Translations under genes and position numbers: made by a program
Part shown: piece by piece, positions 34,123-42,356 of the stretch
How the letters are laid out: each line of letters opens with the position of its first letter
Position numbering within the stretch: the stretch's first letter is position 1
Origin: Roseateles sp. YR242
Lineage (GTDB): Bacteria; Pseudomonadota; Gammaproteobacteria; Burkholderiales; Burkholderiaceae_C
Direction: 5' to 3'
NCBI RefSeq assembly: GCF_900109745.1
Contig: NZ_FOAV01000006.1
Location: 62,001 to 126,000 of the forward strand
Length of the DNA: 64,000 nucleotides
The notes under the pieces: model-generated
The model's database searches: none
What the model was told of the DNA's origin: nothing
What the model saw: the letters and a program-made list of their open reading frames with translations, nothing else

Positions 34123-34143
34123 CGGGGCCCTTGTGGGGCCCCG
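34123..34143 (-). terminator. hairpin downstream of the sigma-54 activator gene
   Basis: CGGGGCCC, a four-base loop and GGGCCCCG form a strong stem 26 bases past the stop of the 35647 gene. On the minus strand it is followed by AGTTCTT, only a weak T tract. Confidence 0.45.
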
Positions 34144-34168
34144 GTCCTTTGTCGCCTCGGTGGGTAGT

Positions 34169-35647
34169 TCAGTGAGTGGCTGAAGTGCTGTCGATCGCCG
34201 CAGCATCTTCCGCCGCGTATTCCTTGAGCCGGTTGTAGAGGGTCTTCAGGCTGATGCCCAGCACGGCTGCCGTCTGTTCCTTGTGATGCTTGTAGTGCTG
34301 CAGCGTGGCCAGGATGAAAGCTTTCTCCACCTGCGCCATGGAGCTGCCCAGCGGCATCACCACGGAAGGGCCGGACGTTTCCGCCGGTGCGGCCACGTGG
34401 TGCGCCACCGAGGCGGCAGCACTCAGGCCGGGCGACACGGCGGCAAAGGTGCCGGTGCTGGCTGACAGGCTGGAGACGGTCTCCTGGCTCGGGTCCGGGC
34501 GCGGCAGCCACTGCTCGTCAATGATCTCGCCGCCTGCCATCACGTAGGCGCGCTGCACCGCGTTGCGAAGTTCGCGCACATTGCCGGGCCAGTGGTAAGT
34601 CTGCAGTTGCTGCAGGGCTCGCGGTGTGAAGCGCTTGTTCTTGCCTTCCTTGGCGGCGATGCCCTTGAGGAAGTGGTCCGCCAGCAGCGGCACGTCATCC
34701 AGGCGTTCACGCAGCGGTGGCATCTCGATCGGGAAGACGTTGAGCCGGTACAGCAAATCCTCGCGCAGCTTGCCAGCCTGCACGGCCTGCAACAGCGGGC
34801 GATTGGCGGCGGCAATCACTCGCACGTCGGCATCAATGGTGGTGGTGGAGCCCACGCGCATGAAGCGCCCGGTTTCCAGCACACGCAGCAGCTTGACCTG
34901 CAACTCCAGCGGCATTTCGGTGAGTTCGTCCAGGAACAGCGTCCCGCCGCTGGCGCGCTCGAAGAACCCTTCGTGCTGCTTGTCCGCACCGGTGAAGGCG
35001 CCCTTTTCGTGGCCGAAGATTTCGCTTTCGATCAGGTTCGGCGAAATGGCGCCGCAGTTCACCGCGAGGAAGGGCTTCTTGCGGCGGCGGCTGAGGTCAT
35101 GCACGGTCTGCGCCACGAGCTCCTTGCCGGTCCCGCTCTCGCCGTTGATGAACACCGAGACACTGGTGCCCGCCACCCGCGAGATCTGGTCGTAGATGCG
35201 CTGCATGGCGGGGGTTCGGCCCCACAGCAGACCGAAGTGCCCGGTGTTGACCAGGTTGGCGTTGAGGTCGGCCACCTCGGCCTGCAGGGCGGCGGGTTTC
35301 ATCACCCGCGACAGCACCCCCTGCAATTGCCGGATGTTGATGGGCTTGACCAGATAGTCTGCGGCACCCAGGCGCAGCGCCTGGATGGACGTGTCCAGGC
35401 TGGCATGGCCGGTGATCAGCACCACTTCGGAATTGGCCACCAATTGGGGGTCGGAGAACAGCTCCATGCCGTTGCCGTCCGGCAATTGCAGGTCCAGCAG
35501 CACCACGTCGGGTTGCTGCAGCGCAATGTGGCGACGGGCATCACGCAGGGTATGAGCCACCGAGACGGTAAACCTCTCGCTGGCAATCAGTTCTTGCAAG
35601 GTGGCGACAGAATCAATGTCGTCGTCCACGATCAAGGCATGGGTCAC
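34169..35647 (-). CDS. sigma-54-dependent response regulator (NtrC family)
   Basis: A 492-residue transcription activator. The receiver domain (1-120) has the acidic pair DDD at 8-10, phospho-acceptor Asp52 and Lys101. The AAA+ domain has Walker A GESGTGKE at 169-176, the sigma-54 contact loop GAFTGA at 216-221, and Walker B GTLFLDE at 235-241. A Ser/Ala-rich linker at about 395-440 leads to a Fis-type helix-turn-helix (AAVLGISLKTLYNRLKEY). No kinase gene directly adjoins on the same strand. The next gene on that strand, at 36198, carries a sigma-54 promoter and is a candidate target. Confidence 0.95.
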   Translation of the reverse strand: MTHALIVDDDIDSVATLQELIASERFTVSVAHTLRDARRHIALQQPDVVLLDLQLPDGNGMELFSDPQLVANSEVVLITGHASLDTSIQALRLGAADYLVKPINIRQLQGVLSRVMKPAALQAEVADLNANLVNTGHFGLLWGRTPAMQRIYDQISRVAGTSVSVFINGESGTGKELVAQTVHDLSRRRKKPFLAVNCGAISPNLIESEIFGHEKGAFTGADKQHEGFFERASGGTLFLDELTEMPLELQVKLLRVLETGRFMRVGSTTTIDADVRVIAAANRPLLQAVQAGKLREDLLYRLNVFPIEMPPLRERLDDVPLLADHFLKGIAAKEGKNKRFTPRALQQLQTYHWPGNVRELRNAVQRAYVMAGGEIIDEQWLPRPDPSQETVSSLSASTGTFAAVSPGLSAAASVAHHVAAPAETSGPSVVMPLGSSMAQVEKAFILATLQHYKHHKEQTAAVLGISLKTLYNRLKEYAAEDAAAIDSTSATH

Positions 35648-35808
35648 CGGTACGTCCTTAGGTGTTGTCTCCGCCAGCCCGTGAAGGCCAGGCTGACAGA
35701 TTTGTGTGCATCAACTTGTGACACCGCCCGCCGCGCCCGATCAGCGCGCCTCCCGGAAGGCAATCACGATGGTATTCAGGAACACCATCACTTATTCTTG
35801 CAGTAACC

Positions 35809-35838
35809 GAGCCGCTTGACGTCACCGTTCAGCGGCTC
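35809..35838. other. eight-base inverted repeat GAGCCGCT/AGCGGCTC
   Basis: A perfect eight-base stem with a 14-base loop, followed on the plus strand by ATTTTGAAAAAT. It could be a weak terminator or an operator upstream of the sigma-54 activator; the sequence does not decide. Confidence 0.45.
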
Positions 35839-35900
35839 ATTTTGAAAAATATTCAAGGTCCGCGGTTCGCCCAACGCTCCGGTGATCCTGCGCGTGTAAA

Positions 35901-35918
35901 AGCGGCCCACGGGCCGCT
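35901..35918 (-). terminator. short hairpin after the 36198 gene
   Basis: AGCGGCC and GGCCGCT with a four-base loop, followed on the minus strand by TTTACAC. It lies 44 bases past the stop of the small secreted protein gene and would end a short monocistronic transcript. Confidence 0.5.
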
Positions 35919-35961
35919 GATCAGAAACGGGGTGGCCCGCAGGCCATCCTCTGAAAAAAGT

Positions 35962-36198
35962 TCAGGCATCCCGTCGCCGCCGCTGCACCCAACCCACCAG
36001 AGCCAGACCGCCGACCAGGGCCATCAGGGCCTTGATGTCGCGCGGCGCATTGGGCTCCTCGCGGGCAGCCGTCGCCTGCACGGAGACCGGTTTGGCCTGC
36101 GTCTGAGTGGCTGTGGCAGGAGCACTGGTAGCTTCGGCTTGTGCCGTCGCGACGGCCATCAGCAGCGGCGCCATCCAGACCAGCTTGCGCAGCGACAT
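35962..36198 (-). CDS. small secreted protein with C-terminal anchor and Arg tail (PEP-CTERM-like)
   Basis: A 78-residue protein. ATG 36198 has GGAGAA seven bases upstream. Residues 1-21 are a signal peptide (MSLRKLVWMAPLLMAVATAQA). A Thr/Ala/Gln-rich segment follows to about 48, then EEPNAPRD, a 15-residue hydrophobic helix (ALMALVGGLALVGWV) and QRRRRDA. The tripartite end resembles PEP-CTERM sorting signals, but the exact PEP triad is lacking. A sigma-54 promoter lies 45 bases upstream. Alternatives are a simple inner-membrane tail-anchored peptide. Confidence 0.68.
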   Translation of the reverse strand: MSLRKLVWMAPLLMAVATAQAEATSAPATATQTQAKPVSVQATAAREEPNAPRDIKALMALVGGLALVGWVQRRRRDA

Positions 36199-36242
36199 GA
36201 ATTCTTCTCCGGTGAAACGTGAGTGAGTGACCCGGACAGGAG

Positions 36243-36258
36243 GGCAAGCACCGTGCCC
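36243..36258 (-). promoter_or_regulatory. sigma-54 (-24/-12) promoter
   Basis: Read on the minus strand, GGGCACGGTGCTTGCC matches the consensus TGGCACG-N4-TTGC with GG and GC separated by exactly ten bases. The predicted start is about 30-35 bases before the ATG at 36198. The neighbouring NtrC-type activator and the rpoN gene make it plausible that this site is used. Confidence 0.7.
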
Positions 36259-36356
36259 GCAAAAACGTTCGGTGACCATTTCCAACCAATTTTGGGGACA
36301 TTTCGAAAATACGAACGCGCGACGATGCTTCAATCAGGCGGGGCCCGCGTGGGGAG

Positions 36357-36390
36357 CTCTGCACGACGTCCCCGGGGCGGTCGGTGCAGC
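36357..36390 (+). repeat. possible relic of the miniature element, left end only
   Basis: CTCTGCACGACG is identical to the left end of the 34-kb copy, and GGGCGGTCGG recurs shortly after with a deletion between. The rest is not recognisable. It lies just upstream of the histidine kinase start. Confidence 0.4.
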
Positions 36391-36433
36391 GCTGCCTTGC
36401 AGTGGATGCGGGCGCTGAAAGAGATGAAAGACG

Positions 36434-38842
36434 ATGAGATCCATGCTGCTCAGCGACACGAGTCGGCAATTCCTGCTGAGGCTGGCCTTTGTGGTGGGCC
36501 TGGCCTTGCTGGCCATGGTGCTGCAATGGCTGGCGCGGCCCCTGATCGGCAGCGGCGAACCCTTCCTGTTCTTCCTGCCGGCGGTCGCGCTGGCGGCGGT
36601 ATGGTTCGGCCCGGCGCCGGGCGCGGTCGTGCTGCTGGCCGGCCTGGCCAGCGCCGGCATGGACGAAGCATCGTTCCAGGCGTTCTGGCAGCAGTCCAAT
36701 GATGGCCGCGTCACCATTGCCGCCTATCTGATCTATGGCGTGCTGGTGCTGGCGCTGGGTGAACGGCTGCGTCAACGCGGCCTGCGCGCCGCCCAGGCCC
36801 AGGCGCGACTGCGGTTGCTGGCCGAAGAAACCGATGTCGGCCTGTTTGAATACGACAAGTTGGCAGGTACCTTGTATCTGAGCCCGCCGCTGGCGCGGCT
36901 GTGCGGGGTCTCGGTGCCGGACCAGGCGGTGCCGGCCCTGTCCTTGCTGGCCCGCTTTCCGGCGCCGCTGGTGGCCCAGGCACGTCTGGCACAGGAACAT
37001 CTGCTGCATCGCCAGGGTGAGCGATTCGAACATGAACTGGCCTGGCCCACCCAGGAAGGCTTGACATGGCTGCTGCTGCGGGTTCGGCTGATCCGTGACG
37101 ACCAGCAGGTCACCCACGTGCGCGGTGCGGTGGTGGATATCACCGAGCGAAAGCGCATGGAGACCCAGCTGCAGGAGACGCAGGCCAAGCTGAGCCTGCG
37201 GGTGAATGATCTGCACCGGCTGCAGGAACTCAGCACCCGGCTGCTGGAGCCGCGTCCGCTGAACCAGCAGTTCCAGCTGGTGCTGGAGGCGGTGGTGGCC
37301 CTGCACCATGCCGGCCACGGCGTACTCTCCTTCGTGGACCCGACGGACCAGCGCCTGAAGATCGAGGCCTCCGTCGGTTATGACGCGGCGGCGCTGCAGC
37401 AGTTGCAGCGCCTGATGGATGCCGGCGGCGGCACCTGCGGCATGGCCCGCCAGCAACGCGAGCGGGTGGTGGTGGGTGATTTCCAGACCGATCCGCGCTG
37501 TGAGGACCTGCGCAGCCTGGCGCGGGCGATGGGACTGGGCGCCTCGCACAGCACGCCGCTGATCACCGAGCGCGGCGAACTGATGGGCATGATCAGCGTG
37601 CAGTTCCCGGACACCCATGAGATTACTCTGCGCGAGACCGACCTGACCGACCTGTGCGCACGCAAGGTCATCGTGCATGCCGAGCGCGCTCGCGCCCGCG
37701 CGGACCTGCAAGCGGCCGATCGCCGCAAGGATGAATTCCTGGCCACGCTGGCCCATGAGCTGCGCAACCCGCTGGCCCCCATCCGTCAGGCTGCCCTGCT
37801 CTCCAGCGCGCCGCAGGCCACCGAGGCGCAAAAGCGCTGGAGCCACGGCGTGATCGAGCGGCAGGTGCAGCATATGGCGCTGCTGCTGGATGACCTGCTG
37901 GACATCTCCCGCATCACCCGGGGTGCGCTGAGCCTGCGGCTGGAGGAGGTGGAACTCAATGCGGTGATCGAATCCGCGGTGGAAACGGCACGCCCCACCA
38001 TTGAGGGCCGGCAGCACCAGCTCCAGGTGGAACTACCCAAGCGCGCCTTGCACTTCGAGGGCGACGCCCTGCGCCTGGCGCAGGTGGTGGCCAATCTGCT
38101 CACCAATGCGGCCAAGTACACCGAGCCGGGCGGCAAGCTGCTGATCCGTGCCAACGCGCAGGGGGCCGAGGTGCTGATCGAGGTCTGCGATAACGGCATC
38201 GGAATCCCTCGCGAATCGCTGGGCGAGGTCTTCAACATGTTCACCCAGTTGCGCCGTGCCGGCGGCCGGCTCAATGAAGGCCTGGGCATTGGCCTGGCGC
38301 TGACGCGAGGGCTGGTGGAACTACATGGCGGCCGTATCGACGCCTACAGCGAGGGCGCGGGCTGCGGCAGCCGCTTCGTGGTGCGTCTGCCCTTGCGGCA
38401 CGCCGTACCGGCGGCACCCGCCGCTGGCCGCCCCTGGGCGAACGCCAGTGGCCCGCTGAGCATCCTGGTGGCTGACGACAATCGCGACGCGGCCGAAAGC
38501 CTGGGCCACCTGCTGCGCCTGCAGGGCCACAAGGTGGTGCTGGCCTTCGACGGCCAGGAAGCGCTGGACGCTTTCGAGCACGAACCGGTGGACGCCTGCC
38601 TGCTGGACATCGGCATGCCCCGTGTGGATGGCAACGAAGTGGCCCGCCGCTTGCGCACCCGCAACGACAGACGCCCGCCGGTACTGGTCGCCATCACAGG
38701 CTGGGGCCAGATGACCGACCGCGAGGACGCCATCGCCGCTGGTTTCGACCACCACCTCACCAAACCCGTCGATCCCGACAAGCTGATGCAGTTGCTGGCT
38801 CGCCATCACATGGACCACGACGAAGCATTGGCCCACGGCTGA
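36434..38842 (+). CDS. hybrid sensor histidine kinase (4TM-PAS-GAF-HisKA-HATPase-REC)
   Basis: An 802-residue membrane kinase. The first 110 residues have four hydrophobic segments resembling the DUF4118/KdpD membrane unit (RLAFVVGLALLAMVLQWL, FLFFLPAVALAAVWFGPAPGA). A PAS domain lies at about 120-240 ending DITERKRMETQLQE, and a GAF domain at about 255-420 (GVLSFVDPTDQRLKIEASVGYD). The phospho-acceptor is His441 in LAHELRNPLAPI; ATPase boxes include NLLTNAAKYTEPGG and DNGIGIPRE. The C-terminal receiver has Asp725 in LLDIGMP. The promoter region is shared with the divergent small protein gene at 36198. Output partner unknown. Confidence 0.93.
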   Translation: MRSMLLSDTSRQFLLRLAFVVGLALLAMVLQWLARPLIGSGEPFLFFLPAVALAAVWFGPAPGAVVLLAGLASAGMDEASFQAFWQQSNDGRVTIAAYLIYGVLVLALGERLRQRGLRAAQAQARLRLLAEETDVGLFEYDKLAGTLYLSPPLARLCGVSVPDQAVPALSLLARFPAPLVAQARLAQEHLLHRQGERFEHELAWPTQEGLTWLLLRVRLIRDDQQVTHVRGAVVDITERKRMETQLQETQAKLSLRVNDLHRLQELSTRLLEPRPLNQQFQLVLEAVVALHHAGHGVLSFVDPTDQRLKIEASVGYDAAALQQLQRLMDAGGGTCGMARQQRERVVVGDFQTDPRCEDLRSLARAMGLGASHSTPLITERGELMGMISVQFPDTHEITLRETDLTDLCARKVIVHAERARARADLQAADRRKDEFLATLAHELRNPLAPIRQAALLSSAPQATEAQKRWSHGVIERQVQHMALLLDDLLDISRITRGALSLRLEEVELNAVIESAVETARPTIEGRQHQLQVELPKRALHFEGDALRLAQVVANLLTNAAKYTEPGGKLLIRANAQGAEVLIEVCDNGIGIPRESLGEVFNMFTQLRRAGGRLNEGLGIGLALTRGLVELHGGRIDAYSEGAGCGSRFVVRLPLRHAVPAAPAAGRPWANASGPLSILVADDNRDAAESLGHLLRLQGHKVVLAFDGQEALDAFEHEPVDACLLDIGMPRVDGNEVARRLRTRNDRRPPVLVAITGWGQMTDREDAIAAGFDHHLTKPVDPDKLMQLLARHHMDHDEALAHG

Positions 38843-38897
38843 CGGCCTGGGCCGCCTCAGCCGCCGACCAGCCTGACCCGTTGAGGGCCGCCCGTGC

Positions 38898-39575
38898 TCA
38901 GCCAAACATGCGCTGGATGGTCAGCCGGCTGGTCTCCACGCCAGCGGCCAGCAGCAACGCCCGTGCGGGCCCCTGGCGCTGCGCCCAGGGGTCCATCAGG
39001 ACGGTGTCTTCAGGCAGCTCATGCCAGTCGTCAATTTCTTCGGGCAACTGCGACGCGACCAGCACGAACTCGCTACTCAGGCCGTCGGCAGTGGCGGTTC
39101 GCACCGCCAGGGACATGGAATCGCAGGCGATGCGGGCCGCCAGCATGCGTGCGCACTGCGCACTGTCCGCATACTTCAGGCGATTGACCATCTGTTCATA
39201 ACGCGGGTCGCCATAGACCGCCCGTGCCATCTCCATGGCACAGGCGTAGGGATGACCTCGGCGGTACTCAGCTTCGATCTGGGATTCAAAGCTCAGCAGC
39301 GTCAGCCGGCGCTGCGCCAGTTCAAGAATGCGGTGCATGACAGGAAGCCGGCACAGATCAACAAGTGCTGAGGGCGCCCGTGGTCTCTCGATCACGGGCA
39401 CGGGCAGGGGCGACGTCAAGACATCGGCACCCCGCGCCAGCGCTGCGGGAGTGGGGGGCGCGGCGGGCCGAAGCGCCTGCCGGGCTTGCGCCGACGGCGG
39501 GGGGGGCTGAAACACCCCCTGCCGCAACACGCGGAAGTGTCCGGGGGCCAGCCGGCTGACATCCGGCGCGCTCAT
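38898..39575 (-). CDS. putative cysteine-protease-fold effector-like protein
   Basis: A 225-residue protein from ATG 39575, which overlaps the stop of the upstream gene by four bases (ATGA). Residues 1-70 are Pro/Ala-rich and polar; 75-225 form a compact domain. YACAMEMARAVYG (Cys112), SSEFVLVAS and TVLMDPWAQRQG (Asp195) follow the order seen in papain-like effector domains (Cys-Glu-x-Ala helix, DHxF strand, DPW strand). The His expected in the middle strand is Ser here, while a His185 lies nearby in DDWHELP. Function is therefore uncertain and the fold is inferred by eye. No signal peptide. The tight coupling to the 40489 gene suggests the two products act together. Confidence 0.68.
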   Translation of the reverse strand: MSAPDVSRLAPGHFRVLRQGVFQPPPPSAQARQALRPAAPPTPAALARGADVLTSPLPVPVIERPRAPSALVDLCRLPVMHRILELAQRRLTLLSFESQIEAEYRRGHPYACAMEMARAVYGDPRYEQMVNRLKYADSAQCARMLAARIACDSMSLAVRTATADGLSSEFVLVASQLPEEIDDWHELPEDTVLMDPWAQRQGPARALLLAAGVETSRLTIQRMFG

Positions 39576-40489
39576 AGGAAACCGTATGCAAGGGCACCCA
39601 GGCCCGCGCCGATGGCTCCGCCGAACAGGCCGCCGCCAGCAGCGCCCAGCACCCCGCCTGCCAGACCGCCGACAGCGGCGCCGGCCAGCATGCCGCCAAC
39701 GCCGTAATCGCCGCCAAATCCGCCGAATCCTCCTGGACCGCCGAATCCGCCCCAGCCCCCGTAACTCCCAAAACCGCCGAAGTAAGGCGGGGAGGCAAAC
39801 ATCGAATGGCATGGATACGGCGAGTAGCCTCCCCACCCACCGCCCAGCCCCAACCCCAGTCCAGCACCAAGCCCGATGCCCGCACTCGCGGCCCCTAAAA
39901 AGTTGGCCGCACCCCAGTCAGAGGGGTGCCGGTTGAGGACCACGATCGGCGGATTGATGGGTGGCGGCAGCCAGGCGCCCCCAGGCGTGGGAACCCTGTG
40001 CGCGGGCAGGGCCCCGGCCCCCAGAGCAACTGGCCACCCTCCCACCGGCGCGAACTGCTGAAAAGCCGCTGGCGGTTGGGAAAAAGCAGCGCTGGTGACC
40101 ACCTGCCGGGCAGGCCGCGGTGTGGCGGTGAATTCTGCATCCACTGGGGACTGGACAGTTTGGGGCTGCACCATCTCCTCAGCCATGGCCTGAGGATTGC
40201 GGCTACAGGCCTCCAGCCGACTCAGCCGCTCCGCATTCGCCGGGAACAAGTAGGTGTGAAGCAGCTCACGATGCTCCTCAGGCAAGGACCGAAAGAAGCG
40301 TTCCGCAGAATCCAGATACGGCATCCAGGCCGACGTGTCTCCGAAGCGTGCGTTCAAGTGCTGGAGCAGTACGTTGGCCGCTGCGGAGTTCCCGGTGGCC
40401 GGCGACTGAGAGGGTCCCGCAGCCGCCGGCATCCATGGTGTTGGCAACACGCCGGTTGACGCAGGGATAGCTTGGAAGGGATGGACCAT
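39572..40489 (-). CDS. protein with Gly-rich, glycine-zipper C-terminus, coupled to the 39575 gene
   Basis: A 305-residue protein without a signal peptide. Residues 1-110 are soluble and mixed (LQHLNARFGDTSAWMPYLDSAERFF, HRELLHTYLFPANAERLSRLE). Residues of about 110-190 are Pro/Ala/Gln-rich. From about 195 the sequence is very Gly-rich, with an aromatic Gly/Phe/Tyr part (GGFGSYGGWGGFGG) and then glycine-zipper repeats (GAAVGGLAGGVLGAAGGGLFGG) that could insert in a membrane. Such ends occur in secreted translocators and some effectors, but no family was recognised. It starts from ATG 40489 (MVHPFQAI). Confidence 0.68.
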   Translation of the reverse strand: MVHPFQAIPASTGVLPTPWMPAAAGPSQSPATGNSAAANVLLQHLNARFGDTSAWMPYLDSAERFFRSLPEEHRELLHTYLFPANAERLSRLEACSRNPQAMAEEMVQPQTVQSPVDAEFTATPRPARQVVTSAAFSQPPAAFQQFAPVGGWPVALGAGALPAHRVPTPGGAWLPPPINPPIVVLNRHPSDWGAANFLGAASAGIGLGAGLGLGLGGGWGGYSPYPCHSMFASPPYFGGFGSYGGWGGFGGPGGFGGFGGDYGVGGMLAGAAVGGLAGGVLGAAGGGLFGGAIGAGLGALAYGFL

Positions 40490-40626
40490 ACGCGAAGCAC
40501 CTCAAGTTGGTTGCAGAAGCCCGCCAGGGGCCTCTGAACGCTGGGTGCTCAGTACGCGGGCATGCGCACAGGGCTAGACGGCCGTCATCTCCGTTCTTTG
40601 ATAAATCGCAAGCTGCTGGACCAAGT

Positions 40627-41661
40627 TCAAGGCGGCGTCGCTTCCAACACGGGCGCGGCGACACGCCACGGTGTCTCTTGCGGATCGGTGAGCGCCTCCA
40701 GATCCACCACCGTGGTGCCGACAGCGGTGGCCAGCGCGACCGGGCCGTCCGGGCTGCTCACGAGCACCCGTGCACCGGCGATCAACGTCGCGAGTTCGCC
40801 CAGGGCCGGGGAACGGGCCAGTACCAGACTCGGGCCGCTCATCACACGGCGTACGGCCTCGATCAGCGACTGCTCGGTGGGCTCACCGCAGAACACGATG
40901 GCGGCACCATCCGCCGCGCTGGCATCCTGCAGCAGGTCCAGTGCTTCTCCGAGCGCCTGCGGCGGATGGCGGCGCGAGAATTCACCAGGGTCCAGGTGCA
41001 CCAGCACATAACCCTGCCCGCTGGGCAGCCCAGCCTGTTTCAGCAATTGCTGCACGGCACGTTCGTCTCTGGGCAGCATTCGAAAGCGCAGGCGGTCGTC
41101 CTGGATGCGCAGCCCCACGTGCCCCACCAGGGCCAGTTGGCGATCGATCTCGTGTTGGAGGCCCTCCACTGCCCCTACCGCTGCGGCGGCCTCCTCCGGT
41201 ACCTCGTCACTGAGCAGCCCATAGGCGCGTTCCTGCACATACGCCAGCGCCAGCGGGATACCGGCCATGCGGCACATCAGTGCGGCGGGCATGGCGCTCT
41301 GCGTGCCGGCGGTGAAGATGACGGCAGCATCGAAATGGCCACGGCCGAGACGACGAACCATGTGCCGCTCTGCTTCGCCCCGCATGTCGGGCGCTTCCGC
41401 ATCCAGCATGGCGGCGCCCGCCTTCATCCATGGGGCGTTGAACCCCACGATCTCGTTGAGCATCTCCAGATGCGGCCGCAGCGCTTCAGCAGCGGGCGCA
41501 GCCAGCAAGGTGAGATGGGCCCAAGGCAGCGTCTCTCGCACGGCCGCGAAGGCCGGGGTGCTGATCACTACGCCATCGGGACTGTCCAGACGCACCAACA
41601 GGATGCGCCGCACATTGCTCCAACGTCGATCGGGCACCTCGCTCACGGCCTGTTTGGTCAT
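40627..41661 (-). CDS. glycosyltransferase family 9 (heptosyltransferase-like)
   Basis: A 344-residue GT-B enzyme. ATG 41661 with GGAG upstream gives MTKQAVSE. The N-terminal Rossmann half shows ILLVRLDSPDGVVISTPAFAAVRETLP and LTLLAAPAA; the C-terminal half VLVHLDPGEFSRRHPPQALGEAL and VLVSSPDGPVALATAVGTTVVDLEAL, where GT9 members have the D/S-GPxHLA motif. Its likely donor is ADP-heptose for LPS core or a surface glycan; acceptor unknown. The usual His in GPxHLA is replaced (GPVALA), so catalysis should be tested. Confidence 0.82.
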   Translation of the reverse strand: MTKQAVSEVPDRRWSNVRRILLVRLDSPDGVVISTPAFAAVRETLPWAHLTLLAAPAAEALRPHLEMLNEIVGFNAPWMKAGAAMLDAEAPDMRGEAERHMVRRLGRGHFDAAVIFTAGTQSAMPAALMCRMAGIPLALAYVQERAYGLLSDEVPEEAAAAVGAVEGLQHEIDRQLALVGHVGLRIQDDRLRFRMLPRDERAVQQLLKQAGLPSGQGYVLVHLDPGEFSRRHPPQALGEALDLLQDASAADGAAIVFCGEPTEQSLIEAVRRVMSGPSLVLARSPALGELATLIAGARVLVSSPDGPVALATAVGTTVVDLEALTDPQETPWRVAAPVLEATPP

Positions 41662-41720
41662 CACTGCTCCACGGGTCGTTGTAGGGATGAGCGGCAATCG
41701 GCGTACCCTGACGCAACGTG

Positions 41721-41747
41721 AAAAAGGCGACCGCTACGGGTCGCCTG
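41721..41747 (-). terminator. Rho-independent terminator of the Asn-rich protein gene
   Basis: On the minus strand AGGCGACC, a five-base loop and GGTCGCCT form a stem followed at once by TTTTT. It lies about 80 bases past the stop of the 42208 gene and before the GT9 gene. Confidence 0.75.
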
Positions 41748-41827
41748 GATGTATGGGCCGCAAGGCCGGGCGCGGGGCCAATCTCGTGAATGCCTCCCGG
41801 CTCGCGGCGGCTCGGAGGATGAGCCCC

Positions 41828-42208
41828 TCAGTTGCGGTCGGCGCGAGCCGGCAATGTGTTGTCGCGGCTCGTGTCGGTGGATCCGGTCATGTTGGTCTGC
41901 CCCCTGTTGGGGTCTTGCCAGGTCTCGGTCGTGTTGTTGTTGCCGTTGTTCTGGCTGCTGGTGGAGGTCTGCCCTGCAGCGCGATCAACGTTGTTGGTGT
42001 TGTTCGCGTTGTTGGCGTTCGTGTTGTTCATGCTCTTGTTGAGCTGATCGTTGTTGTTGGAGAGCGGATCGTTGGTGCGGTCGCGTGCGGTGGTGGTGCC
42101 CGAGCTACCCTGGGCGCCGCCGCCAGCGCTCTGCGCATGCAGGAAGCCTACGCCGGAGGCGAGCGCCACGGCCATGGCGACGGTAGTGATCTTGGAACGG
42201 CTGTTCAT
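41828..42208 (-). CDS. secreted Asn/Thr-rich small protein
   Basis: A 126-residue exported protein. A signal peptide (MNSRSKITTVAMAVALASGVGFLHAQ) is cleaved after about residue 25. The mature part is low complexity, rich in Asn, Thr, Ser, Gln and Asp (NNTNANNANNTNN, SSQNNGNNN), with no Cys and no fold visible. Its gene has its own terminator at 41721. Function unknown; a surface or periplasmic stress protein is possible. Confidence 0.75.
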   Translation of the reverse strand: MNSRSKITTVAMAVALASGVGFLHAQSAGGGAQGSSGTTTARDRTNDPLSNNNDQLNKSMNNTNANNANNTNNVDRAAGQTSTSSQNNGNNNTTETWQDPNRGQTNMTGSTDTSRDNTLPARADRN

Positions 42209-42356
42209 GGGCTATCTCCTTGGATCGTTGATACAACATGGAAGTCGCAGAACGCGATGGTGACCGCCCTTGTCGCCTGGTTGGCGGAGCTGGAAGAACA
42301 TCTGTCCTGTGGCTCCATCACGCGGCAAGCCCGATGCCTACGGGCGAAAATCGCGC

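Larger units (their letters stand above)
35648..35961. other. intergenic region with two hairpins
   Basis: A 314-base gap upstream of the activator and downstream of the 36198 gene. It holds an imperfect dyad GATGGT...ACCATC (35768-35789), the strong hairpin at 35809-35838 and a terminator-like hairpin at 35901-35918. No open frame of note. The activator promoter should lie in 35650-35760 but was not placed. Confidence 0.5.

Noticed and set aside
35921-38017. 698-codon open frame antisense to the hybrid kinase gene
   Set aside because: Repetitive Gln/Ala/Gly/His composition, no recognised domain; the plus strand has all kinase domains.
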